Source: Hyphomicrobiales bacterium (lineage in GTDB: Bacteria; Pseudomonadota; Alphaproteobacteria; Rhizobiales; Beijerinckiaceae). Taken from it: a DNA stretch of 64,000 nucleotides. A program made the position numbers and the translations under genes. The stretch is taken from positions 1 to 64,000 of the forward strand of contig JAIYDY010000022.1 in the NCBI GenBank assembly GCA_027487245.1. Reading direction: 5' to 3'. Position 1 is the stretch's first letter; each line of letters starts with the position of its first letter. Of the stretch, positions 46,512 through 55,415 are shown one piece after another. A model generated the notes under the pieces. It did not search any database and was not told the origin of the DNA. It saw only the letters and a program-made list of their open reading frames with translations.

Positions 46512-47237
46512 TCAGTTTCCTTCCAGCCGGTTCTCGAACAGCGTCGAGCGCGTGCCGCGCAGAATGATGTCGAACTTGTAGGCCAGGCAATCGAACGGCA
46601 CCGCCGCGCTCATGTCCAGCGGCGCGATGAGCTGCTCGATGGCGCGTGGATCAGGGATCGAGCGCACGATCGGGCAACGCTGGATCAGCGGATCGCCCTC
46701 GAAGTACATCTGCGTGATCAGCCGCTGGGCAAAGCCCGAGCCGAACACCGAGATATGGATGTGGGCCGGCCGCCAGTTGTTGACCCAGTTGCGCCAGGGG
46801 TAGGCACCGGGCTTGATGGTGCGGAAGGCATAGCCGCCAGCGGCATCGGTCAGGGTGCGGCCGCAGCCGCCGAAATTGGGATCGATGGGTGCCAGGTAAG
46901 CGTCCTTGCGGTGCCGATAGCGCCCGCCGGCATTGGCCTGCCAGATCTCGACCAGCGTGCCCGGCACGGGCCGGCCGCTCTCGTCGAGGACGCGGCCATG
47001 CACGATGATACGCTCGCCCACCGGATCGCCCGTATGGGCGTAGTTGCGGATCAGGTCGGCATCGCCCGGATCGATGTCGCCATGGCCGAACACCGGACCT
47101 GTCAACTCGGAGGCCGAATTCTCGATCGACAACAGCGCAAGGCGCGGCGACCGGGCCACGGAGGTCTTGTAGTCCGGCGTCAGGGCCGGCGGATGCCAGG
47201 TGCGGTCACGCTGGAAGAAGGCGGCGGGCTTGGTCAT
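46512..47237 (-). CDS. pcaH: Protocatechuate 3,4-dioxygenase beta subunit
   Basis: Iron-containing subunit of the intradiol dioxygenase that opens protocatechuate to 3-carboxy-cis,cis-muconate. 241 residues. Fe(III) ligands are visible: Tyr of GGRYRHRKD, Tyr of PGAYPWRNW, and the two His of WRPAHIHIS. The ATG at 47237 ([11 protein letters not shown]) is preferred to a TTG six codons upstream. Second gene after the aroE-like gene; pcaB, C, D, I, J and F are not in the window. Confidence 0.96.
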   Translation of the reverse strand: MTKPAAFFQRDRTWHPPALTPDYKTSVARSPRLALLSIENSASELTGPVFGHGDIDPGDADLIRNYAHTGDPVGERIIVHGRVLDESGRPVPGTLVEIWQANAGGRYRHRKDAYLAPIDPNFGGCGRTLTDAAGGYAFRTIKPGAYPWRNWVNNWRPAHIHISVFGSGFAQRLITQMYFEGDPLIQRCPIVRSIPDPRAIEQLIAPLDMSAAVPFDCLAYKFDIILRGTRSTLFENRLEGN

Positions 47238-47323
47238 ACAGCTGTCTTTCGGCAAGGTTGGACCATGATGGAGCGCGGTGTGCGCGCAGTTTCGCGGAAG
47301 GAAGCTTGCGGTGCGCCATGCCC

Positions 47324-48163
47324 TTACTCCGGCACCTGCAAGGCTGTCCTGAGCTGGCCGGCGTCGAGGCCGAGCCCGGTGAAGATGCGCCAGGCATCTA
47401 TGCCCTGATGGAAGAAGAGTTCGTAGCCGGAGATCATCGCCAGTCCCTCTGCGGCGGCATCGCGCAGGAACTCGGTCTCGACCGGCGTATAGACCGCATC
47501 GAAGGCCCAGGCAGCGCCGCGCAAGGCGCTGCGCACCAGGGGTGTGCCCTCAAGTCCGACCATGCCCACCGGCGTGCAGTTGATGATGCCCTCGGAGCCT
47601 GGGGCAAGAGCTTCGGCATCGGCACCGGCGATGGCGGCCAGACCGGGACGGGCCTGCCACAGTGCGCCGCACAGGGCCTCTGCCTTGGCCACGTCGCGGT
47701 CGACGATGGCGATGTCGGTCAGCCCGAGGGCCACCAGCCCGAAGGCGACAGCCTTGCCGACACCCCCGGCGCCGATCATCAGCACCCTGCCGGCAGGCCG
47801 GCTGCCGAGTGCGGCGCGATAGGCCGCCATGAAGCCGGAATGATCGGTGTTGAAGCCGCGCGGACCATCGGACTCGAAGACCACCGTGTTGACCGCGCCC
47901 ATGGCGCGCACCAGAGAATCGTCGATGCGCACCTTCGCCGTCACGACCTCCTTGTAGGGATAAGTGACATTGACTCCCCGGTAGCCGCCCGCCTCGCACA
48001 GCGCGAAGGTGCCGTCGAAATCCAGACCCAGATGGCGCGGCACGATCTGGTCATAGCTCACGATGCGTTGCACCTGCCGGCCTGCCAGCCGGTGCAGCTC
48101 GGGCGACTGCGATGCGGCGATGTTGTCGCCGATCAGGCCAAGGCGGATGGGTGCGTTCCGCAT
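47324..48163 (-). CDS. Shikimate/quinate dehydrogenase (AroE/YdiB family)
   Basis: 279-residue oxidoreductase. Substrate-binding N-terminus ([18 protein letters not shown]), catalytic Lys in [13 protein letters not shown] motif (FNTDHSGF), NADP/NAD-binding [13 protein letters not shown], and CTPVGM. It lies upstream of pcaHG in the same direction. That suggests a catabolic role, converting quinate or shikimate toward protocatechuate, rather than the biosynthetic AroE role; a dehydroshikimate dehydratase gene was not found nearby. Confidence 0.9.
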   Translation of the reverse strand: MRNAPIRLGLIGDNIAASQSPELHRLAGRQVQRIVSYDQIVPRHLGLDFDGTFALCEAGGYRGVNVTYPYKEVVTAKVRIDDSLVRAMGAVNTVVFESDGPRGFNTDHSGFMAAYRAALGSRPAGRVLMIGAGGVGKAVAFGLVALGLTDIAIVDRDVAKAEALCGALWQARPGLAAIAGADAEALAPGSEGIINCTPVGMVGLEGTPLVRSALRGAAWAFDAVYTPVETEFLRDAAAEGLAMISGYELFFHQGIDAWRIFTGLGLDAGQLRTALQVPE

Positions 48164-48166
48164 CGT

Positions 48167-48376
48167 TCAGCCCCCTGCCTTGAAGCGGTGCCGCTGCAAC
48201 CGTGCTGTCATGCCGATCGCCGGGATGGCCGACACCATCCAGACCAGCGGTGGCGGCAGATGCTTTGTCACCGGGCTCCATGAGACCATGATCCGGCTGA
48301 CCGTCGGCGTGCCTGCCGCCATGCCGACGTCGATCCCATGCATCAATGCTTCGGCAAGGCCAGACATGCGGATCAT
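48167..48376 (-). pseudogene. Possible remnant of an MFS transporter C-terminus
   Basis: A 69-residue frame just before the aroE-like gene ends with a hydrophobic stretch and basic tail (WSPVTKHLPPPLVWMVSAIPAIGM, then TARLQRHRFK). This resembles the last helix of aromatic-acid MFS transporters. Nothing of the other eleven helices is seen, so if real it is a decayed stub. Its stop is 3 bp from the aroE-like start. The remaining gap to 48567 shows no gene. Weak call. Confidence 0.25.
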
Positions 48377-48567
48377 GGCCGCGACAGACGGGATACCGTC
48401 GCATTCATTTGGAGGCTGGAAGGTGCAACGGTCGCAAGGAGTCGTTCGCTCATCAGACCAGTGTTCAATGGAGCCCGGGAAATTGCAATCGGGCGTGCGG
48501 CGGTATCAGCCCGTCTGGGAAGGAGAATGCTGACCGATGTGGCATCGCCAGCCTATCTCCAGCGCCT
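48377..48567. other. Gap with no recognised gene
   Basis: 190 bp between the possible MFS stub and the flavoenzyme stop at 48568. Open frames exist on both strands but none shows a known domain or good ribosome-binding site; no hairpin with a T-run is seen. Confidence 0.5.
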
Positions 48568-49896
48568 TCAGCGGTCCCGTCCGCCGCCGAACCGCTCCGC
48601 TGCATAGGGTGTGGGATCGGTGAACGGCGTTTTCCCTGTCATCAACTCCGCCAGCAATCTGCCTGTCACGGGTCCCAGCGTGAAGCCATGATGGGCATGG
48701 CCGAAGGCGAACCAGAGGCCGGGATGGCGTGCCGCCTTGCCGATGACCGGTTTCATGTCGGGAAGGCAGGGCCGGGACCCGCACCACGGCTCGGGATCGA
48801 GCGCGCGGCCCAGCGGAAACAGAAGTCTGGCCGCTGCTTCGGCCTCCACGAGTTGTCTCGACATGGCGGGCGCGTCGCGTTCCGCCAGTTCGACACCGGT
48901 TGTCAGCCGGATGCCCTGACGCATCGGCGAAAGCACATAGCCAGCCTCCGGATCGCAGACGGGATGGGCCAGGCCCCGGCCCTCATCGACCGCATAGTGC
49001 ATGTGATAGCCGCGCTTGAAAGCCAGCGGGAAGCGGTAGCCCAGCCGTTGGCACAGATCGCCCGACCATGGCCCCAGGGCGACCACCACCTCGGCTCCGG
49101 TGCAGGCGACGGAGTCTTCGCCGACCGACCAGCCTGCGGCGCTCCGGTCAAGGGTCATGGCATCCGCCTTCATCAGGACACCGCCGCGTGCGACGAAGAG
49201 TGCAGCATAGGCGCGCGTCAGTCCGCCAGGATCAGACGAGGTAACCGGATCGCGCCAGTGGATGGCGCCGGCAAGGTTCGACAGGTGGGGCTCGAGCCCC
49301 CGGAGCGCAGCGGCATCGAGCACATCGTGGCGCAGGCCGTAGGCGGCAAGGCCGGTGGCGGCCTTCTTGGCGCGTGCAAGATCCACGGCGCGGGGGTAGA
49401 TCTCGATCCAGCCGCCGTCGCGCATCAGAGACTGCGCGCCAGCGGCACCGACCAGGGCCTCATGCTCATGGATCGAGGCTTCGATCAGGGGCAGCATCTC
49501 GGCTGCCACCCGTGCGAGCCGGGACTTGCCGGAATGCCACCAGTAGCGCGCAAGCCAGGGCAGCATGCGGGGAAGATACGATGGCGAATAGCGCAATGCC
49601 GTCGTGCGGTTCGAGGCGTAGCGGACCAGCTGGGCAAGGTCGTGCGGCATGGCGTAGGGGATCACCGACGAGCGCTCGACAAGGCCGGCATTGCCGTGGC
49701 TGGTCTCCGCTCCGGGTTCACCCCGGTCGACAAGAATGACGGCTCGTCCTCGGGCCTGGAGATGCAGCGCCACCGAGACACCGATGATCCCGGCTCCCAG
49801 CACGATCACATCACAGCTTATGCCAGCCGGGTTGCTGCTTGTCTTGCGACCGGGGTCGCCACTTGCGTGGTTGGCCGGCTTGCTGCTGGAGTCCAA
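48568..49896 (-). CDS. FAD-dependent D-amino acid dehydrogenase-like protein (DadA family)
   Basis: About 442-residue DAO-fold flavoenzyme. FAD motif VIVLGAGIIGVSVALHLQ, ETSHGNAGLVERSSVIPYA (typical of DadA-like), C-terminal PDMKPVIGKAARHPGLWFAFGHAHHGFTLGPVTG. No ATG is available near the domain; TTG at 49896 with GAGG upstream is the best start, and longer frames run into the RpiR promoter. Divergent from the RpiR-Dpp-MlrC operon, which suggests oxidation of D-amino acids freed from imported peptides; the substrate is not proven. Confidence 0.85.
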   Translation of the reverse strand: MDSSSKPANHASGDPGRKTSSNPAGISCDVIVLGAGIIGVSVALHLQARGRAVILVDRGEPGAETSHGNAGLVERSSVIPYAMPHDLAQLVRYASNRTTALRYSPSYLPRMLPWLARYWWHSGKSRLARVAAEMLPLIEASIHEHEALVGAAGAQSLMRDGGWIEIYPRAVDLARAKKAATGLAAYGLRHDVLDAAALRGLEPHLSNLAGAIHWRDPVTSSDPGGLTRAYAALFVARGGVLMKADAMTLDRSAAGWSVGEDSVACTGAEVVVALGPWSGDLCQRLGYRFPLAFKRGYHMHYAVDEGRGLAHPVCDPEAGYVLSPMRQGIRLTTGVELAERDAPAMSRQLVEAEAAARLLFPLGRALDPEPWCGSRPCLPDMKPVIGKAARHPGLWFAFGHAHHGFTLGPVTGRLLAELMTGKTPFTDPTPYAAERFGGGRDR

Positions 49897-49985
49897 ATGG
49901 ATTGCCTCGAATGCAGCGTTCCCGGATAGGTCCGGGAATGGCGCAATTTTCGGCAGATGGCCCGGTCTCGCAGAAATTTGCAAGA

Positions 49986-50023
49986 AAAAAACTTTGTGTT
50001 GACATAATGACAGAAAACTTTCT
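49986..50023. promoter_or_regulatory. Candidate RpiR operator pair in the divergent promoter
   Basis: AGAAA-N2-TTTCT (50012-50023) is an inverted repeat; a similar 12-mer (10 of 12 bases equal) lies at 49986-49997, 26 bp upstream. TTGACA at 49999-50004 lies between them. The patch is strikingly AT-rich against its surroundings. Autoregulation by the adjacent RpiR-type protein is inferred. Confidence 0.4.
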
Positions 50024-50047
50024 TCATCGCGTGGCGGGCAACTGATC

Positions 50048-50926
50048 ATGACCTCGAACCTCCGCCAGAGACTGCAGGCATGTCTGCTGGATGGCTCCAA
50101 GGCCGACAAGGCGATCGCGAGCTACATGCTTGCGCAGCTCGCGGGCATGCCGTTCGAGACAGCCGCGACACTGGCCAGCAAGGTTGCAGTGAGCGAGGCG
50201 ACGATCGGCCGGTTCTGCCGCTCGCTCGGCTACAAGAGCTTCCGCGATCTCAAGCAGCAGCTCAGGCAGGATATCGGAGACAGGCCCTGGCTGATCTCGG
50301 ACCGGCTGGAGGACTTCCGCCAGCGCAGCCTCTCGGGAGAGGACCAGTTGGCGCGCTCGCTGCAACTGGAGATCGCCGGCCTCGTCGGGCTTTACGAGCT
50401 CGCCCATTCGGAATCCTGGAAGCGTACCGTTTCCCGGCTGGCCACGGCACCGTCGATCTTCGTGGCCGGTTTCCAGACCGAGCGCGGGATGGCGCAGTAT
50501 CTGGTCAACCAGCTGCACTATCTGCGCGACGGGGTCAGGCTGCTCGACATGGCGGGTGGCAACTTCTCGGAGGTGCTGCTCTCGGACGCAGCCGCGCCCA
50601 GCCTCGTGATCTTCGAGGCGCGGCGCTATTCACGGCTGGCCAAGGTGCTGGCCCAGGAGGCGAAGGCTGCGGGCCTGCACACCATCCTCGTCACGGACGC
50701 GTTCTGCGACTGGGGCCGGGCACTGGTCGACGAGATGTTCGTGGTCTCGACGGAGTTCAACCTGTTCTGGGATTCGTCCGCCCAGATGGCGAGCCTGGTC
50801 AGCCTGCTCGTCAACGCGATCTTCATCGAGCTTGGCCCGCAGGTCGAGGCGCGCATGGACCGGATCGCCGCCCTGCACGGGCGCGTCACCGGCAATGTCG
50901 GGGACAACACCGGCCCCGTGACCTGA
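50048..50926 (+). CDS. RpiR/MurR-family transcriptional regulator
   Basis: 292-residue regulator with an N-terminal HTH_6 domain (YMLAQLAGMPFETAATLASKVAVSEATIGRFCRSLGYKSFRDLK). A C-terminal SIS ligand-binding domain covers about residues 130-265 (IFVAGFQTERGMAQYL, AAPSLVIFEARRYSRLAKVLAQEA). SIS domains usually sense phosphosugars, but RpiR proteins beside peptide systems can sense other ligands. Immediately before the second Dpp importer and divergent from the DadA-like gene; likely controls both. Confidence 0.9.
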   Translation: MTSNLRQRLQACLLDGSKADKAIASYMLAQLAGMPFETAATLASKVAVSEATIGRFCRSLGYKSFRDLKQQLRQDIGDRPWLISDRLEDFRQRSLSGEDQLARSLQLEIAGLVGLYELAHSESWKRTVSRLATAPSIFVAGFQTERGMAQYLVNQLHYLRDGVRLLDMAGGNFSEVLLSDAAAPSLVIFEARRYSRLAKVLAQEAKAAGLHTILVTDAFCDWGRALVDEMFVVSTEFNLFWDSSAQMASLVSLLVNAIFIELGPQVEARMDRIAALHGRVTGNVGDNTGPVT

Positions 50927-51074
50927 TACGGCAGGCCGCCGCAAGACCGACAGGAAGCGCCGGAGGCGCAGGCCTGCGCCACCCTTGTCTCGCTCAGGGG
51001 ATGCACTGGCATTGCCAGTCATCCTTGCCGACACGGCCACTTATCACGTTCCGCACAGCGCTTGGGAGAACACC

Positions 51075-52646
51075 ATGAAGACGATCCTCAAGGCTGCCCT
51101 TTTCGGGGCCAGCCTCTGCACGCTCATGGGCAGCAGCGCGCTCGCCCAGAATGCCACCTTCGTGCTAGGCTCCCGCGAGGTCGGCGCGCCGAGCTACAAT
51201 CCTATCAAGGCAACGCGCCTCAACGCCGCCAACACCTTCATCTATGACCGAATGGTCATTCAGGACGCGGACCAGAGCTTCCACGGGCAGCTCGCCACCT
51301 CGTGGGAAGCCGCCGCGGACGGCATGAGCTGGACCTTCAAGCTCAGGCCCAACGTCAAGTTCCATGACGGCGAGCCGTTCAACGCCCAGACGATCGTGTG
51401 GTGGGTGCCAAAGTTCAAGGGCACCGAGAATGCCTTCATGACCGACGCCATCGACAAGGTCGAGGTGGTCGATGATCTGACCGTGCGCTTCGTGATGAAG
51501 ACGCCCGATCCGAACATGCTGTTCAACATGGCCTCGACCTTCATGGGCGTCCCCTCGCCCAAGGCCTTCGATGCGCTCGGGGACCGCTATGGCGTGGCGG
51601 GGGCAGTCGGCACCGGTCCGTTCAAGCTGGAGAGCTTCACGGTCGGCCAGCAGACCGTGCTGGTGCGCAATGACGCCTACAACTCTGCCTCTGCGCTGTC
51701 GGCCAACAAGGGGCCGGCGAAGATCGCGCGGCTGACCATCCGCGAGATCGCGGAGGATTCCACCGCCTTCCTCGAACTGAGGACGGGCGGCGTCGACATG
51801 CTGATGAGCGTGCCAACCGACTTCCTGCCCCGCCTCTCCGCCGAGCGCGGGACCAAGGTGATGACCCTTCCGGGAACGGAGGTCTACTACATGCCGATGA
51901 ACACCGCGGTGGAGCCATTCACCGACATCAAGGTGCGCGAGGCCGTGGCCTTCGCCGTCAACCAGAAGGAAATCCTCGACAGCCTCTTCGGCGGGGTGGG
52001 CGCGGTCGCCAACACCTTCCTGATCTCTGGGCTGGCAGAGTCGAAGGTCGATCCGAAGCTGATGATCTCGTACGATCCGTCGCGGTCGCGGAAGGCTCTG
52101 GACGAGGCCGGCTGGGTGGCAGGCCCCGATGGCATCCGCGCCAAGGGCGGCGTCAAGCTCCAGGTCAAGCTCTGGACCCAGAACGGCACCGAGTTCAAGC
52201 GCGTCACCGAGGTGATCCAGGCGCAGCTCAAGGCTGTCGGCATCGGTGCCGACATCACCATCTTCGATGCCGCCACCATCACCGCGCAGTACCGCCGGCG
52301 CACCGAGCACCAGCTAGCGGTCAGGGTTTACTCCTGGGCCAATGCCGACATTCTCGACTGGTTCCACTCCGGCAAGCGGCTCGGCCACCCGAACCACGCC
52401 ATGTGGAACGATCCGAAGTCGGAAGAGCTCAACGAGAAGGCGATGAAGGGCTCGCGCACCTGGGACGAGCGCGTGACGAATTTCCGAGCCTACCACGAGC
52501 ATCTGCTGTCCCAGTTCGTCTTCGCGCCGATCTATCAGCCGGTGCAGAACTTCGCCTTTTCCGAGGCGCGTCTGTCCATGCCGGCGGTCATTCGCGGCAC
52601 GCGGCTTCAGGGCCAGACGGTGGTCGACATCGAGGTGAAGAGGTGA
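51075..52646 (+). CDS. Peptide-type ABC substrate-binding protein (family 5)
   Basis: 523-residue periplasmic protein with Sec signal (MKTILKAALFGASLCTLMGSSALAQ). Family features: WEAAADGMSWTFKLRPNVKFHDGEPFNAQ, GVAGAVGTGPFKLESF, REAVAFAVNQKEIL. The ATG at 51075 has GGGAGAA upstream and starts the signal; frames further 5' are not signal-like. First transport gene of the RpiR-linked operon. The ligand may be a D-amino-acid-containing dipeptide, by context only. Confidence 0.9.
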   Translation: MKTILKAALFGASLCTLMGSSALAQNATFVLGSREVGAPSYNPIKATRLNAANTFIYDRMVIQDADQSFHGQLATSWEAAADGMSWTFKLRPNVKFHDGEPFNAQTIVWWVPKFKGTENAFMTDAIDKVEVVDDLTVRFVMKTPDPNMLFNMASTFMGVPSPKAFDALGDRYGVAGAVGTGPFKLESFTVGQQTVLVRNDAYNSASALSANKGPAKIARLTIREIAEDSTAFLELRTGGVDMLMSVPTDFLPRLSAERGTKVMTLPGTEVYYMPMNTAVEPFTDIKVREAVAFAVNQKEILDSLFGGVGAVANTFLISGLAESKVDPKLMISYDPSRSRKALDEAGWVAGPDGIRAKGGVKLQVKLWTQNGTEFKRVTEVIQAQLKAVGIGADITIFDAATITAQYRRRTEHQLAVRVYSWANADILDWFHSGKRLGHPNHAMWNDPKSEELNEKAMKGSRTWDERVTNFRAYHEHLLSQFVFAPIYQPVQNFAFSEARLSMPAVIRGTRLQGQTVVDIEVKR

Positions 52647-52681
52647 GGCATCCACCAGCGGGCTGACGGCAGGCAGGCGAG

Positions 52682-53608
52682 ATGGCGCTCTTTCTGATCA
52701 GACGGCTTTTGCTGCTCATCCCGGTCTTCCTGGCCGTCTCGCTGGTCATCTTCATGATCATCCGGTTCGTACCGGGCGATCCGATCGACAACCTGCTCCA
52801 GATCGGGTCCACCGAGGAGCAGAAGACGGCGATGATCGCCGCCTACGGCCTCGACCGGGCCTTGCCGGTGCAATACGCCATCTGGCTTGGCAAGATGCTG
52901 CAGGGCGACCTCGGCGAGGCCATCATCCTGCGCCAGCCGGTGAGCACGCTGATCGCGCAGAACCTGCCGCACAGCCTGATCCTGGGCTCGCTCGCCCTCG
53001 CCTTCTCGACGCTGGTCGGGATCGCCACGGGGGCGCTGGCGGCGAGCTTCAAGGATGGCTGGCTCGACCGTCTGGTGATGACCCTCATCCTTCTGGGTTC
53101 GACCTTGCCGAGCTTCTGGCTTGGCCTGCTGATGATCCTGCTCTTTGCGGTGCAGCTGGGCTGGTTCCCGGTCTCGGGCGCGCGCAGCTGGAGCGCGCTG
53201 GTGCTGCCGGTGCTGACCATCGGGATCGGCGGCGTTGCCCTCGTGGCGCGCGTTACCCGCGCCGCCATGATCGAGATTGCGCGCAAGGACTTCGTGACAA
53301 TGCTCCATGCCAAGGGCGTGCCGCCGCTGCAGATCCAGCTTGGCCATGTGCTGCGCCATGCCCTCCTGCCCGTCGTCACCATCCTGAGCCTGCGCATCGG
53401 CTGGGTGCTCGGCGGGGCCGTGACGATCGAATATGTCTTCGCCCGTCCCGGACTGGGTTCGCTGCTAATCACGTCGCTGAACCAGCGTGACTATCCGGTG
53501 GTGCAGGGCTGCCTGCTGATGCTCGCCATCGCGGTCATCCTGGGCACGCTGATCGGCGACATCGTGCAGGCAGCGATGGACCCACGCCTGCGGGAGACTC
53601 TGCGATGA
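52682..53608 (+). CDS. Dipeptide ABC permease (DppB-like)
   Basis: 308-residue inner-membrane permease: FLIRRLLLLIPVFLAVSLVIF, RFVPGDPIDNLL, IWLGKMLQGDLGEAI, EAA loop EIARKDFVTMLHAKGVP, YVFARPGLGSLLITSL. 35 bp after the binding-protein stop; overlaps the DppC-like gene by 4 bp. Confidence 0.92.
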   Translation: MALFLIRRLLLLIPVFLAVSLVIFMIIRFVPGDPIDNLLQIGSTEEQKTAMIAAYGLDRALPVQYAIWLGKMLQGDLGEAIILRQPVSTLIAQNLPHSLILGSLALAFSTLVGIATGALAASFKDGWLDRLVMTLILLGSTLPSFWLGLLMILLFAVQLGWFPVSGARSWSALVLPVLTIGIGGVALVARVTRAAMIEIARKDFVTMLHAKGVPPLQIQLGHVLRHALLPVVTILSLRIGWVLGGAVTIEYVFARPGLGSLLITSLNQRDYPVVQGCLLMLAIAVILGTLIGDIVQAAMDPRLRETLR

Positions 53609-54453
53609 CCATTCCATCCTCCGCCCTCGGCCGGCTGCTGCGCACCCCGCGTGGCCTCGGCGCGGCCATCGTCCTTGCCATCATCGTGCTGGCCGCCATC
53701 CTCGCCCCGGTGATCGCGCCTTACGACTATGCCGCCCAGAACCTGCGCAACGCCAACATGGACCCCGGCGCGCTGCACTGGCTCGGCACGGACGAGTTCG
53801 GCCGCGACCTGTTCTCGCGCATCATCTACGGTGCGCGCACCTCGCTCGCCGTCGGGGTAACCTCGATCTCGATCTCGATGGTCTGCGGCATGGCGCTGGG
53901 CGCTGCGGCCGGCTACTTCGGCGGTGCCTTCGACCGCGTCGTCACCATGGTGGTCGACCTCAGCTGGTCCTTTCCCGAGATCCTGCTGGCGCTGATCCTG
54001 ATCGCGATCCTCGGGCCCGGGCTTGCCAGCACGATGATCGCCATTTCCATCGCCTATCTGGCGCAGTTCACGCGGCTGACCCGGGCGCAGGTGATGGCGC
54101 TGAAGAGCGAAACCTATGTCGAGGCCACCATCAGCCTGGGTGCCGGATCGGGCCACGTGCTGTTCCGCCACCTGCTGCCCAATGCCGTGACGCCGGTCAT
54201 CGTCGCGGGGATGCTGGCGACGGGGGACGCCATCATCCTTGAAGCCACGCTGGGTTTCTTCGGGCTCGGCGCGCAACCGCCCACCCCGAGCTGGGGCGCA
54301 ATGATGAGCTCGGGCACGGCGCAGATCTTCATCGCACCCTGGATCATCATCTTCCCTGGCCTCGCCATCGCCATCACCGTCATCGCCATCAACCTTTTCG
54401 GCGATGCGCTGATCGATGCGCTCGACATCCGCCAGCGGTTGCGGGAGGGCTGA
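53605..54453 (+). CDS. Dipeptide ABC permease (DppC-like)
   Basis: 282-residue permease: HWLGTDEFGRDLFSRIIYGARTSL signature, SWSFPEILLALILIAILGPG, EAA loop YVEATISLGAGSGHVLFRHLLPN, LEATLGFFGLGAQPPTPSWGAM. Overlaps DppB (ATGA) and lies 5 bp before DppD. Confidence 0.92.
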   Translation: MTIPSSALGRLLRTPRGLGAAIVLAIIVLAAILAPVIAPYDYAAQNLRNANMDPGALHWLGTDEFGRDLFSRIIYGARTSLAVGVTSISISMVCGMALGAAAGYFGGAFDRVVTMVVDLSWSFPEILLALILIAILGPGLASTMIAISIAYLAQFTRLTRAQVMALKSETYVEATISLGAGSGHVLFRHLLPNAVTPVIVAGMLATGDAIILEATLGFFGLGAQPPTPSWGAMMSSGTAQIFIAPWIIIFPGLAIAITVIAINLFGDALIDALDIRQRLREG

Positions 54454-54458
54454 CCGGG

Positions 54459-55415
54459 ATGGCGCTCCTCGATCTGTCCGACGTCACCGTTTCGATCGGT
54501 GTCCTGACGCCGCTCGACCGCATCGCCTTCTCGATCGAGGCGGGCGAGATCGTCGGCGTGGTCGGCGAAAGCGGCTCGGGCAAGTCGCTGACGGCCATGG
54601 CCGTGATGGGCCTGCTGCCGCTCATCGGCGGCAGGATCACCTCCGGCGCCGTGCGTTTCGCAGACGTTGAACTGAACAGGCTGCCGGAGAGGGACTACCG
54701 CGCGCTGCGGGGCCGCCGGATCGCGCTGATCAGCCAGAACCCGATGACCTCGCTCGATCCCATCCGCCGCGTCGGCGAGCAGATCGACCAGGTCTCGATG
54801 ATGCACCTGGGGCTCGGTGCAGAACGGGCCAGGCTCCGCAGCGTGGACATGATGCGCCAGCTCAGGATCCCCGAGGCGGATGTCGTGCATGGCAACTATC
54901 CCCATCAGCTCTCGGGAGGCATGAAGCAACGCATCGTCATCGCCATGGCACTGGCGGCGGACCCCGAACTCATTGTCGCCGACGAGCCCACCACGGCGCT
55001 CGACGTGACCATCCAGGCCCAGATCATCCAGATCATGGTCGAGATGGCGCGGCGCAAGAACGTGGCGCTGATGCTGATCACCCACGATATGGGCGTGGTG
55101 GCACAGGCCTGTGACCGGGTCGTCGTGCTGTATGCGGGTCGCGTCGCGGAGACTGGCAGCGTCGAGCGCATCTTCGCTGCGCCCCGACACCCGTACACGA
55201 AAAGCCTGATCGGCTGCATTCCGGTGGAGGGCCTGCCGCCCGGCGGACTCAAGGGCATCGACGGCGTCGTGCCCGGCGTCGCGAACTATCCGACTGGCTG
55301 CCGCTTCCACCCGCGCTGCTCACTCGCCCAGGACCGATGCAAGATCGAAGCGCCGCTGCTGCGCGCGCTCGAAGAGGGGGCCGCCGCCTGCCATCTCGCA
55401 GGCGACCCGCCATGA
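54459..55415 (+). CDS. Dipeptide ABC ATP-binding protein (DppD-like)
   Basis: 318-residue ATPase: Walker A GESGSGKSLTAM, Q-loop ISQNPMTSLDPI, signature LSGGMKQRIVIAMA, Walker [15 protein letters not shown], switch LITHDMGVVA, oligo_HPY tail GCRFHPRCSLAQDRC. Overlaps the DppF-like gene by 4 bp. Confidence 0.92.
   Translation: MALLDLSDVTVSIGVLTPLDRIAFSIEAGEIVGVVGESGSGKSLTAMAVMGLLPLIGGRITSGAVRFADVELNRLPERDYRALRGRRIALISQNPMTSLDPIRRVGEQIDQVSMMHLGLGAERARLRSVDMMRQLRIPEADVVHGNYPHQLSGGMKQRIVIAMALAADPELIVADEPTTALDVTIQAQIIQIMVEMARRKNVALMLITHDMGVVAQACDRVVVLYAGRVAETGSVERIFAAPRHPYTKSLIGCIPVEGLPPGGLKGIDGVVPGVANYPTGCRFHPRCSLAQDRCKIEAPLLRALEEGAAACHLAGDPP

Noticed and set aside
49994-50016. CTGTCAT on the minus strand before the DadA-like gene as a Pho box
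   Set aside because: The second heptamer at 4-bp spacing matches only 3 of 7 bases.
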